Positions 16,885 through 25,029 of a stretch of 64,000 nt of DNA are shown here, piece by piece (position 1 is the first letter of the stretch; every line of letters begins with the position of its first letter). A program made the position numbers and the translations under genes. The DNA comes from UMGS1696 sp963642885 (GTDB taxonomy: Bacteria > Bacillota > Clostridia > Oscillospirales > CAG-272). The notes below the pieces were generated by a model that was given only the letters and a program-made list of their open reading frames with translations, ran no database searches and was not told the origin of the DNA. The stretch covers positions 1 to 64,000 of the forward strand of contig CAVIJI010000005.1 in the NCBI GenBank assembly GCA_963642885.1. The letters are read 5' to 3'.

Positions 16885-17083
16885 TATTTATCTCTGACCA
16901 ATGCTTGCGTTAACGTAAATTACGTTTATCTCTGACCGTTTACGGTCAATGCTTGTGCCACGTAGATTAACGTTTATCTCTGACCGTTTACGGTCAATGC
17001 TTGTGCCACGTAGATTAACGTTTATCTCTGACCGTTTACGGTCAATGCTTGTGCCACGTAGATTAACGTTTATCTCTGACCGT
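16885..17083. repeat. 48-bp tandem repeat that includes a gene terminus
   Basis: Units begin at 16924, 16972 and 17020; a fourth start at 17068 leads into the coding end, and a shorter diverged unit lies at about 16885-16923. The three full units appear identical. Each contains GTTTATCTCTGACCGT, which at 17068-17083 is the end of the DUF4340 gene: the stop codon plus the last four codons on the minus strand. Each also holds the small palindrome GACCG-TTTA-CGGTC. There are no unique spacers. Confidence 0.93.
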
Positions 17084-18641
17084 AGGCATCGACGTCGAGA
17101 CCCTTGAGAACTCTCGAGGTGTCGTTGATTACTTTATCAACAAGGTCGTTCGTTGTGTAGAACTCACCCGCGCCGTTTACCGCAACGAATATCTTGCCGC
17201 CGCTTATCTTGCCGGTCGATTCTTCTACATACTTATAGAATTTATATTCGTTGAAGCTTCCGTCGACACCCTCGCATGTCAGCGTCATTACCACCTTACT
17301 GTCATCGTTTATAAGTGTGAGTCTGTCTTCGTCTGACAGCTTGGCGTATTCCTGATTCGTAAGGTTAAGCATTGTCTTATAATACTGACGGAAGTTATTG
17401 ACATCCGCATTCTTAATGACAGTGCCGGAATTATCCTCGACAACATCGAGAGTAGCATTACCGTCGGCGTCTGTGCCGTGCGTTAATGTGAAGCTTACAT
17501 CTACGTTTTCCGCCGTAACGGTTATGTTTTTAACGGTTGTAATGTTTACAAAGAACGGTGTGGCGGAAATCCAAGCGAACGAATCCTTCTCGAGCCAATT
17601 GAGCTTATCGTCCTCGACATGGCAAATCAGATTATATCCGTACACATTCGAGCAGGCGTAATATCCGCCGCCATCCTGTCTTTCGGATACGAGAACGATA
17701 AATTCGTATTCCTCAAAGACATATCTGATCATATATTTCGGATTATCGAGTCCGTACTGTGTGTATGTATCATCATCGGGCTTGAATGCCATAACCTCAT
17801 CGCCCTCGAGAGTGATAAAGTTGTACAGCACTTCATAGTACAAATCCGAATTCATTTCGTATAGCGCCGTAGCCGATGCGTTTTCGGATTCGGGCTTCGG
17901 ATATGTCATGTAGTTTTCGACTATCGAGTCGGCGCTCTTCATCTCGTCTTCGGGAGTACGGTAAATATTCACAAACAGCTCTTCGTTCTTCCAAACCGTG
18001 AATTCATCGACATAGAAGTAATCGTTTGTCGACATTCCCGCGGTAAGAAGGGGAGTGAGAAGCTTATATGAGGGCTGGAGAACCGTATCGGCAAGCGTTG
18101 TGGAGAGAATGTATACCGCGTTTCTCGGAGCGTACTTTACGTAGTAACCGCCTTCGGTAACAAGCTCATCTCCGACTTCGATTACGAATTCCTCGCCCGA
18201 GGTGGAGGTCACTATCCACTCGGCCTGAGGCTCGTCGAGACCGTATTGAGCGAATTCTTCGTCGGTGAGGTCTGTTGCCACTCTCATCATAGCCGTGGGG
18301 GTTCCCGTTGTTACGACAAGGCTTGAGAACAGCTCCTGATCGAAGCTCAGACCCATGTAACCGTCGAGCTGGAATGTATCAGACGCGTCACGGTAAATTT
18401 TATATCCGCCGTACTCGTTCTTTACCTCTATAGACTGAATTTCGGAACGGCTGAGCGGCTGGAAAATGTAGAAGTTCGATGTTTTCGCCGTTACCGCTAC
18501 CTCGCCGTCAAGAAGCTCGACACTCGTGTCCTCTTCTTCGGTTTCGGTTGTAAGCGGACGGATTACGGCAAAATACACAACAAACAGCACAACGAATACG
18601 GCGGCAAACGCGATTATCAGTTTTTTCTGTTTTTTTATCAT
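17070..18641 (-). CDS. DUF4340 domain protein of a Gld-like ABC system
   Basis: 523 residues, anchored by one N-terminal membrane helix (LIIAFAAVFVVLFVVYFAVI), with the rest outside. The repeating pattern of DUF4340 is visible: FQPLSRSEIQSIEVKNEYGGYKI, then YGLDEPQAEWIVTST and YGLDNPKYMIRYVF. Such proteins are encoded after GldG-like proteins in ABC-2 operons and their molecular role is unknown. It overlaps the GldG-like gene by 4 bases (ATGA), so the two are translationally coupled. The last four codons are copied in the downstream repeat array. Confidence 0.85.
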   Translation of the reverse strand: MIKKQKKLIIAFAAVFVVLFVVYFAVIRPLTTETEEEDTSVELLDGEVAVTAKTSNFYIFQPLSRSEIQSIEVKNEYGGYKIYRDASDTFQLDGYMGLSFDQELFSSLVVTTGTPTAMMRVATDLTDEEFAQYGLDEPQAEWIVTSTSGEEFVIEVGDELVTEGGYYVKYAPRNAVYILSTTLADTVLQPSYKLLTPLLTAGMSTNDYFYVDEFTVWKNEELFVNIYRTPEDEMKSADSIVENYMTYPKPESENASATALYEMNSDLYYEVLYNFITLEGDEVMAFKPDDDTYTQYGLDNPKYMIRYVFEEYEFIVLVSERQDGGGYYACSNVYGYNLICHVEDDKLNWLEKDSFAWISATPFFVNITTVKNITVTAENVDVSFTLTHGTDADGNATLDVVEDNSGTVIKNADVNNFRQYYKTMLNLTNQEYAKLSDEDRLTLINDDSKVVMTLTCEGVDGSFNEYKFYKYVEESTGKISGGKIFVAVNGAGEFYTTNDLVDKVINDTSRVLKGLDVDAYGQR

Positions 18642-20131
18642 GAGTGCTTTCTCCTCGTGATAACGATGATTCCGCCGATTGCGAACATAACGGGAAGGAC
18701 AAGAGTCATGGCAACAGTCCAGTTGTTGGCTTGATCCGTTGTAACCGTAAGCTCGTCGTCGTCGAAGGGCTTCAGCGAAAGCGATGCCAATACTCTCTCA
18801 CGTCCTACAGCTCTCATTGATGCGGAAAGAATATCCTCGTTTGCGTATGCGTTTGAATCGATATAGCTCATGTTCGAGAATGTGGGTGAACCGAACGCCA
18901 TTACATATGAGTAGTAGTATTCGTTGTCGACTATTCTCGTTTCGCGTGTGATTGTAACAAGATTGTACGAGCCGGTTTCTTTTACAAGTCCGTTTTCCAC
19001 GAGCTCGGATGTCGAATAGGATTTGAGTACGGAGGAAACCTCACGTGAACCGTTAAGTCCGCCGCCCGATTCCCAAAGAATATTGATGGGAGCGGATTTG
19101 CGGATTATAGTCTTCGGAGGTGTTGCGAGATTATTAAGGTCACGATAGATTGAGCCGCCGAGCGTGTCGGACTGGTACTGAGCTATAATCGAATATCCGT
19201 CGGTGGACATCGAATTTTCCGTATCGCGAACGGTAACGCCGCTGCTGTACTCAATGCCCCATTCGGCGAGGAATTCGTTAAGGTTTGTAAGATTTTCAAC
19301 ATACTGCGGGTCGCAGAAAACCATGAGGCATCCGCGTCCGTCGAGGAATTCGTCGATTTTTTCTATTTCGTTTGTGCTTGCATCCTCGGCTTCGGCACCG
19401 ATAAAGTCATAGATGGGGCTGTAGATAACGAGAATTCTCGTGTCGTCGTCAAGTGTGTCCTTTGCGAGATTTACCGTCTCGACCTCAAAACCGTTTTCTG
19501 CGAACACATTAGCGAGAGCGAGAGCATTGCTCATTTCCTCGCCGTGCTCGATTGTAAACGCAACCTTCGGCTTCTCGGTCTGAGTTACCTGCATGATACC
19601 GGAAATCATCGCTTTCTCACCGCTGTACGCCCATACCGTAGACGCATCGGAGGTGTCGCTGAAGGTAAAGAACGCTTCCGCCGCATATACTCTTACCTCT
19701 CCGCCGCTTGTGATCACAACGGAGTCGGAGTCGATATCCGTAGCGGCAGTATTGTAAAATTCACGGAAGAACGCGGGATTCTTATATACATTCTCGCATT
19801 CCACATGAATGTTCGGGAATGCTTCCTCAATCTGTAGAGCGGTTGTATAAATCATTCTCGTGTATGACGCATTGCTTCCGCTCATAAGCACGTCGGGATC
19901 CGATGCGAAATAGATATACACATCATTGGGTATGTCCGAGAGAAGCTCCTTAGCCTCTTCGGAAAGAGTGTACACCTGATCCTGTGTCATATCGACGTAC
20001 CAGTTATATTTCTGTGCGAGGGCTGTGAAAATGATATTGAAAATAACGACCAGCGCAACGAACGCAACGGTAAATGCCGTGGCAACCGAGCCGTATTTGA
20101 ATTTTCGTGTCTGAGTAAAGCTGTTTCTCAT
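18638..20131 (-). CDS. GldG-like auxiliary protein of an ABC-2 transporter
   Basis: 497 residues with one membrane helix near the N terminus (about 15-40), a large external domain and a second helix at the C terminus (TLVLPVMFAIGGIIVITRRK). WYVDMTQDQVYTLSEEAKELL and KVAFTIEHGEE are typical of the 'gliding motility-associated ABC transporter substrate-binding' family (GldG). In Clostridia these proteins have no known link to gliding. It sits between the permease gene (17 bases) and the DUF4340 gene (4-base overlap) and should form a complex with both. Confidence 0.87.
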   Translation of the reverse strand: MRNSFTQTRKFKYGSVATAFTVAFVALVVIFNIIFTALAQKYNWYVDMTQDQVYTLSEEAKELLSDIPNDVYIYFASDPDVLMSGSNASYTRMIYTTALQIEEAFPNIHVECENVYKNPAFFREFYNTAATDIDSDSVVITSGGEVRVYAAEAFFTFSDTSDASTVWAYSGEKAMISGIMQVTQTEKPKVAFTIEHGEEMSNALALANVFAENGFEVETVNLAKDTLDDDTRILVIYSPIYDFIGAEAEDASTNEIEKIDEFLDGRGCLMVFCDPQYVENLTNLNEFLAEWGIEYSSGVTVRDTENSMSTDGYSIIAQYQSDTLGGSIYRDLNNLATPPKTIIRKSAPINILWESGGGLNGSREVSSVLKSYSTSELVENGLVKETGSYNLVTITRETRIVDNEYYYSYVMAFGSPTFSNMSYIDSNAYANEDILSASMRAVGRERVLASLSLKPFDDDELTVTTDQANNWTVAMTLVLPVMFAIGGIIVITRRKHS

Positions 20132-20147
20132 TGATTCCTCTCCTTTC

Positions 20148-20858
20148 TTAAGCGTATCTTCTTCTCTCGTATACGCGTACTGCGAGGAAAAGGAATATCG
20201 CGGTTATCGAGATGTAATAAACCGTAGCGGATATATCGAACATACCGTACGTGAAGTTTACGTAACGGGAATATACGGAAATCCAGCTGAGAATGTAACG
20301 AATAAGATAGGTGTCTATAAGATTATTGAAAACAGCGGCGGCAACAAAACCGACGAGAATCGCCATGGTGATTATAGATGCCGTAACCGTGCTTTCCGTC
20401 AGTGTCGAGGCGAAAATGCCGACCGCGATGAAGCACATGCCGATAAGCAGCATTGCTATGAGAGAGCCTGCCGCTTTGCCTACATTAAGGCCGTCCTCGG
20501 CGTAAAGGTTGAGGGGCAGATAGTAGAGGCATGAAACAAGCACCGTTCCCGCAAACATCGTAAATGCCGCGAGGAATTTGGCCATTATCATTCCCGTAAT
20601 CGAAACGGGAGATGTCATGAGAAGCTGTTCGGTTCTGGTTCTTCTTTCTTCCGCGAAGGTACGCATTGTAAGCAGAGGAACTATTACTATATAACCGAAA
20701 ATCATGAGCTGGAAGTAACCGGATACATCGGAGGTCTGGTTTTGCAGCGTGGAAAACGCGAATACAAAGCCGGAAATTCCGAGGAAAACGGCGATGAACA
20801 CATATCCGAGAGGCGTAGTGAAGTACTGGCGCATCTCCTTTTTGTATATTGCAAACAT
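20148..20858 (-). CDS. ABC-2 type permease (GldF-like)
   Basis: 236 residues with about six membrane helices. It starts MFAIYKKEMRQYFTTPLGYVF, the amphipathic N terminus of ABC-2 permeases, and contains MRTFAEERRTRTEQLLMTSP, the loop typical of GldF-like proteins. It should form the membrane pore with the ATPase encoded at 20940-21875. Whether it exports a lipid, peptide or polysaccharide is unknown. The start is supported by AGGAG about 7 bases upstream. Confidence 0.9.
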   Translation of the reverse strand: MFAIYKKEMRQYFTTPLGYVFIAVFLGISGFVFAFSTLQNQTSDVSGYFQLMIFGYIVIVPLLTMRTFAEERRTRTEQLLMTSPVSITGMIMAKFLAAFTMFAGTVLVSCLYYLPLNLYAEDGLNVGKAAGSLIAMLLIGMCFIAVGIFASTLTESTVTASIITMAILVGFVAAAVFNNLIDTYLIRYILSWISVYSRYVNFTYGMFDISATVYYISITAIFLFLAVRVYERRRYA

Positions 20859-20939
20859 TTTATGTTTCTCCTAATTATTTACTGTATATGCCGCACTTCG
20901 GCACAGGGGAATATTTTACGAAATACGATTACGGTTATG

Positions 20940-21875
20940 TCAGCTGTTTCTCTCCATGAGCTTTATAAATACTTCTTCGAGATTCATTCCGACAGCCTCG
21001 AGTCCGATAACAGGCCAACCGTGCTCGCTCATCGAGTAGAACAAAGGCTTTCTTATGTCGACGCCCTTTTCGGATTCTATTACGTAAGTGTAGCTGTCGA
21101 GCTCTCTCTCACCTGTCTGATCGGCGGAAATAACACCGGGAATGTGTGAAAGAGTATTCTGTACTTCTCTGACGGGGCCGCATATCTTTACGCTGTAGCG
21201 GCGGTTATCCTCAACTGCCTGAGTAATGCTTTCGGTCTTTTCGTCGGCAATAATCTTACCCTCGTTAATGATAATGATTCTGTCGCATACAGCCTGTACC
21301 TCGGAAAGTATATGTGTCGAAAGAATGACGGTATGTGTTTTGCCGAGGTTTCTTATAAGGTTTCTTATTTCGATAATCTGTTTCGGGTCAAGACCTACGG
21401 TCGGCTCGTCGAATATTATAACCGGCGGATTTCCGACCAGTGCCTGAGCTATACCCACACGCTGGCGGTAACCCTTCGACAGGTTTTTGATTAGTCTGTG
21501 ATGCACATCGTCGATTTTCGTTACCTTCATAACCTCGGCAATGTGTGCGTCACGCTTCAGCTTGCACGCTTTAATGTCATATACGAAGTTAAGGTATTCT
21601 TCAACCGTCATATCGACATAAAGCGGCGGCTGTTCGGGCAGAAAGCCTATCAGCTTTTTCGCTTCATTCGGATTTTCGAGTATATCTATTCCCCCGACCT
21701 TAGCCTCTCCCGAGGTTGACGAAAGATATCCCGTCAGAATGTTCATCGTTGTGGATTTGCCTGCGCCGTTCGGGCCGAGAAATCCGACAATTTCACCCTT
21801 CGCCACCTTGAAGCTGATGTCGTCAAGAGCAAATTTCGTTCCGTAGTTTTTTACCAGATTGTTTATTTCTATCAT
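20940..21875 (-). CDS. ABC transporter ATP-binding protein (GldA-like)
   Basis: 311-residue ATPase, first gene of the four-gene operon. Walker A GPNGAGKS, signature LSKGYRQRVG, Walker B VIIFDEPTVGLDP and switch His in LSTHIL are intact. The C-terminal 80 residues form the DUF4162-like extension seen in drug and GldA-type ATPases. GGAGG lies about 13 bases before the ATG, slightly far. The upstream region is interrupted by the assembly gap at 21927-21936, so the promoter may be incomplete. Confidence 0.93.
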   Translation of the reverse strand: MIEINNLVKNYGTKFALDDISFKVAKGEIVGFLGPNGAGKSTTMNILTGYLSSTSGEAKVGGIDILENPNEAKKLIGFLPEQPPLYVDMTVEEYLNFVYDIKACKLKRDAHIAEVMKVTKIDDVHHRLIKNLSKGYRQRVGIAQALVGNPPVIIFDEPTVGLDPKQIIEIRNLIRNLGKTHTVILSTHILSEVQAVCDRIIIINEGKIIADEKTESITQAVEDNRRYSVKICGPVREVQNTLSHIPGVISADQTGERELDSYTYVIESEKGVDIRKPLFYSMSEHGWPVIGLEAVGMNLEEVFIKLMERNS

Positions 21876-21926
21876 TAGTAACGCTTTACCTCCGTATCAG
21901 TTTTGCGTCCGCATAAATAATTACAT

Positions 21927-21936
21927 NNNNNNNNNN
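21927..21936. other. Assembly gap (10 N)
   Basis: Ten undetermined bases. TAATTACAT occurs on both sides, so the two contig ends may overlap and the real gap may be zero or negative. It falls between PgeF and the Gld-like operon. The gene order across it depends on scaffolding. Confidence 0.98.
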
Positions 21937-22091
21937 TAATTACATAAAATTATATCACTTATATTTAAACAAATCTTGAACAAACCCGTGCGGATGGGCA
22001 TTTTATGTGTTTTTTTGGTGATAATCAGCGAGTTTTTTTCTGAATTCGACAACATAAACGGAGCCGCGATGCCGAGGAGCATTGCACCGTT

Positions 22092-22916
22092 CTAAACTAT
22101 AACGATTCCCGCACCCATTGTACCTCTTTTGCCGTGCATTCCGCGATGCGAGAAGAAAACCTTCGTATTGCAGCAGGTACAATCATTGCTTATATCTATA
22201 TTTTTCTCATCGACTCCCGCACTCACAAGCAGTTCGCGGTTCATCATTCCGAGATTTGCATGAGGCTTTTCATACGAGGAAAAGTCTATATTTCTCATCA
22301 CAAAGCCGTCGCCGCGCATAGCTCTTACCTTTTCGATAAAAGCGTCATCCACCTCATAGCAGCATACGCCGATATGTGCTCCGACAGCGGCGTGTATGCT
22401 GTCCGCGGCGGCACCGAGAGACAACATCTTTTCCACAGCCGTCACGACAATGCCCGCGACCGTTCCACGCCAGCCCGCGTGCACTGCCGAAACAACGGGC
22501 TCGTGATCTTTGTCGAGTCCGCAAAGCAAAACAGGCACGCAGTCCGCGGTTTTGATTATCGGAATCAAGGCGGCAGCTTTGGTGGCGAAGCCGTCGCCGT
22601 CCTCTCCTCTTTCCTTTACGCATCCCTCTCCCGCGTTGGTACCGTCTATGATTCTGACGTTTGAAGAATGAATCTGCGAAAGCGTAACGGCACGCTCCAT
22701 GCCGTATTTACCGTCACTTACGGCACGCGAAAGAATCTCGAGATTGTGCCTTACCGTGTCATCGGAATCACCGAGATTGTACGATATATTCAGTGATTCG
22801 GTATGTTCAAGCGTGCTGACACCGCCCTCACGGCAGGCAAAGCCGTGACGTACTCCGTATGGGCGAAATTCATCGAGCAATGTTGAACGATACAGTATTC
22901 CTTCTTTATAGAACAT
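22092..22916 (-). CDS. pgeF: Peptidoglycan editing factor PgeF (laccase-domain protein, YfiH)
   Basis: 274 residues of the Cu-oxidase_4 / laccase-domain family. RHGFACREGGVS, FATKAAALIPIIKTADCVPV, VSAVHAGWRGTVAGIV (metal His) and GAHIGVCCYEV (metal Cys) are all present. Known members clean up peptidoglycan precursors that carry the wrong first amino acid; the zinc-type site is formed by the Cys and two His residues. No good Shine-Dalgarno precedes the ATG at 22916. Instead a terminator-like hairpin ends about 8 bases upstream, so the start or the mode of initiation is uncertain. Confidence 0.92.
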   Translation of the reverse strand: MFYKEGILYRSTLLDEFRPYGVRHGFACREGGVSTLEHTESLNISYNLGDSDDTVRHNLEILSRAVSDGKYGMERAVTLSQIHSSNVRIIDGTNAGEGCVKERGEDGDGFATKAAALIPIIKTADCVPVLLCGLDKDHEPVVSAVHAGWRGTVAGIVVTAVEKMLSLGAAADSIHAAVGAHIGVCCYEVDDAFIEKVRAMRGDGFVMRNIDFSSYEKPHANLGMMNRELLVSAGVDEKNIDISNDCTCCNTKVFFSHRGMHGKRGTMGAGIVIV

Positions 22917-22925
22917 AACAGAATA

Positions 22926-22953
22926 AAGGGAAACCGTAATTTCAGGTTTCCCT
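22926..22953 (-). terminator. Terminator-like hairpin just upstream of pgeF
   Basis: AAAGGGAAACC and GGTTTCCCTTT pair perfectly (11 bases) around GTAATTTCA. On the minus strand it follows the gpmI 3' region and precedes the pgeF ATG by 8 bases. The downstream run is only CTTTATT, so it may work as a leader hairpin for pgeF as well as a terminator for gpmI. Confidence 0.6.
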
Positions 22954-22989
22954 TTGTCCTTTCATAATTTTGTGAGGCCTTGTTAACTT

Positions 22990-23099
22990 GAGGCGGCGGT
23001 TGACTTAAGTGTTAAGCCAAAGTATATCCGCCCGCATCTCTGATTTAACATCGAGGCGGCGGTTGACTTAAGTGCTAAGCTAAAGTATATCCGCCGACA
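22990..23099 (-). repeat. Two hairpin elements directly after the gpmI stop codon
   Basis: Two related units, 23053-23099 and 22990-23035. Read on the minus strand each runs GGCGGATATACTTT... to ...ACTTAAGTCAACCGCCGCC, with GGCGG pairing with CCGCC and ACTT with AAGT. The first begins TGTCGGCGGATA immediately after the gpmI TAA. The same 12 bases follow the livG stop codon at 49466 in the same orientation relative to the gene. Confidence 0.9.
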
Positions 23100-24746
23100 T
23101 TATTTCCGTTCGATCATGCTTTCGTCCCACATTTCGGGAGCTTCGTAGCCGAGAAGATTTACTACTGTTGCGGCTATATTGGACAGGCCGAACTTGCCGT
23201 CCTTCTTTACTGTGTAGGTATCGGCGAATTTGTTGTCGTATATAATGCACGGTACGGGATTCAGTGTATGGCTTGTCTTCGCCTTAAGCGAACCGTCGGG
23301 ATTGTGCTTTACGGCGTGAGTCTTCTTGTCGAATTCCGCCATTTCATCCGCGTTGCCGTGGTCGGCTGTGATTATCGCAACACCGCCCACCTTGTCTACT
23401 ACGGGAAGGATTCTGCCGAGCTGAAGGTCAAGCGCTTCCATAGAGCAGATAGTAGCCTCAAGGCTTCCCGTGTGGCCTACCATGTCTCCGTTCGGGAAGT
23501 TTACTCTGATGTAGTCGTACTTTCCGCTTTCGAGCGCTTCGATAAGCTTATCCGTTATTTCTGCACACTTCATCCACGGGCGCTGCTCGAACGGTACGAT
23601 ATCGGAAGGAACCTCGACATAAGTCTCGTATTCCTCGGAGAATTTACCGCTGCGGTTTCCGTTCCAGAAATATGTAACATGTCCGTACTTCTGTGTTTCG
23701 GAAATCGCATACTGGGAAATCTTCATGTCCGCGAGGTACTCACCCATTGTGTTTGTGATTTCGGGCGGGGAAACAAGATAGCGTGACGGAATATGAAGGT
23801 CTCCGTCATATTCGAGCATACCGGAGTAAATTACCTTCGGTGCTCTGACTCTGTCGAACTTATCGAAGTCCGCGCCGCCCTCGAATGCCTTCGAGATTTC
23901 AATCGCACGGTCGCCTCTGAAATTGTAGAACACTACCGAGTCGCCGTCGTTAATCGTTCCGACGGGCTTTCCGTCCTCTGCGATAACGAACGGAGGAAGA
24001 TCCTGGTCGATGGCGTGTGTTTCGGCTCTGTAGGTTTCGACAGCTTCATGTGCGGATGCGAAGTATCTGCCCTCACCGAGAACGTGAGTTTTCCAACCGC
24101 GTTCAACCATAGACCAGTTTGCTTCGTAACGGTCCATTGTTATAGCCATTCTTCCGCCGCCGGATGCGATCTTGATGTCGCAGCCGTCTGTCGAAAGCTC
24201 TGCGATAAACTTTTCGAAGGGATCGATATAATCAAGTGCCGTTGTCTCGCCTACGTCACGGCCGTCAAGGAGGATGTGTACTCTGATTGTTTTAACGCCC
24301 GCTTTCTTTGCTTCGACGAGCATTGCCTTGAGGTGGTCTATATGAGAGTGAACGTTTCCGTCGGAGAAAAGACCTATGAAGTGCAGAACGGAACCGTTAT
24401 TCTTTACGTTTTCGGTTAAAAGTTTCCATGTATCGGATGTAAACATCTTGCCTGATTCGATGGAGTTGGAAACGAGCTTGGCTCCCTGAGCGAATACCTG
24501 ACCGCTTCCCAATGCGTTATGTCCGACCTCCGAGTTTCCCATATCGTCGTCCGACGGAAGACCTACGGCTGTACCGTGAGCCTTGAGAGTGAGCATGGGA
24601 TATTTAGCCATGAGCATGTCGAGTGTCTGGGTTTTTGCGAGTTTTACGGCGTTTGCTTCGGATTCGGGTGCAAGTCCCACGCCGTCCATTACGATTGTAA
24701 GAACGGGTCTGATGGGTGCGCTTTCGATTTTTTTCAGTGTTTTCAT
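23100..24746 (-). CDS. gpmI: 2,3-bisphosphoglycerate-independent phosphoglycerate mutase
   Basis: 548 residues; the glycolytic enzyme that interconverts 3- and 2-phosphoglycerate with two manganese ions. The alkaline-phosphatase-type metal site is seen in VLTIVMDGVGL and TADHGNADEM. The phosphorylated catalytic serine is in MGNSEVGHNALGSG, and HIHSHIDHL-type residues appear as GNVHSHIDHLKAM. It is about 35 residues longer than most bacterial GpmI proteins. A GAAGGA site precedes the ATG. It lies downstream of the SLOG-protein gene across a repeat array and is followed by two hairpin elements that start at its stop codon. Confidence 0.96.
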   Translation of the reverse strand: MKTLKKIESAPIRPVLTIVMDGVGLAPESEANAVKLAKTQTLDMLMAKYPMLTLKAHGTAVGLPSDDDMGNSEVGHNALGSGQVFAQGAKLVSNSIESGKMFTSDTWKLLTENVKNNGSVLHFIGLFSDGNVHSHIDHLKAMLVEAKKAGVKTIRVHILLDGRDVGETTALDYIDPFEKFIAELSTDGCDIKIASGGGRMAITMDRYEANWSMVERGWKTHVLGEGRYFASAHEAVETYRAETHAIDQDLPPFVIAEDGKPVGTINDGDSVVFYNFRGDRAIEISKAFEGGADFDKFDRVRAPKVIYSGMLEYDGDLHIPSRYLVSPPEITNTMGEYLADMKISQYAISETQKYGHVTYFWNGNRSGKFSEEYETYVEVPSDIVPFEQRPWMKCAEITDKLIEALESGKYDYIRVNFPNGDMVGHTGSLEATICSMEALDLQLGRILPVVDKVGGVAIITADHGNADEMAEFDKKTHAVKHNPDGSLKAKTSHTLNPVPCIIYDNKFADTYTVKKDGKFGLSNIAATVVNLLGYEAPEMWDESMIERK

Positions 24747-24790
24747 TCTTATATCCTTCTATATTTTAATTGAAATCAGGGTAAACATCT

Positions 24791-25022
24791 TTATACTTCA
24801 GTGTACAGCGGATTATAGGTATACCGCTTCTGTACTTCAGTGTACAGCGGATTATATGTATACTGCTTCTGCACTTCGGTGCACAGCGGACTATAGGTAT
24901 ACCGCTTCTGCACTTCAGTGACAGCGGACTATAGGTATACCGCTTCTGCACTTCGGTGCACAGCGGATTATAGGCATACCGCTTCTGTACTTCAGTGACA
25001 GCGGATTATAGGCATACTGCCG
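24791..25022. repeat. 38/39-bp tandem repeat of mini-hairpins (about six copies)
   Basis: About six diverged copies of a unit of the form CTTCTGYACTTCRGTGYACAG followed by GCGGAYTATAGGTATACYGC, some one base shorter. Each unit has a small hairpin (TGCAC-TTCG-GTGCA in some copies, TGTAC-TTCA-GTGTA in others) and GCGG/CCGC arms around an AT core. The array abuts the 3' end of the SLOG gene, whose last bases (CTGCGGCTACAGTGCC) resemble the unit, and fills the space up to gpmI. Confidence 0.9.
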
Positions 25023-25029
25023 TCTGCGG

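Noticed and set aside
24766..24951. Repeat peptide of 61 codons
   Set aside because: It is a translation of the 38/39-bp array; units vary in length by one base, which breaks any long frame.
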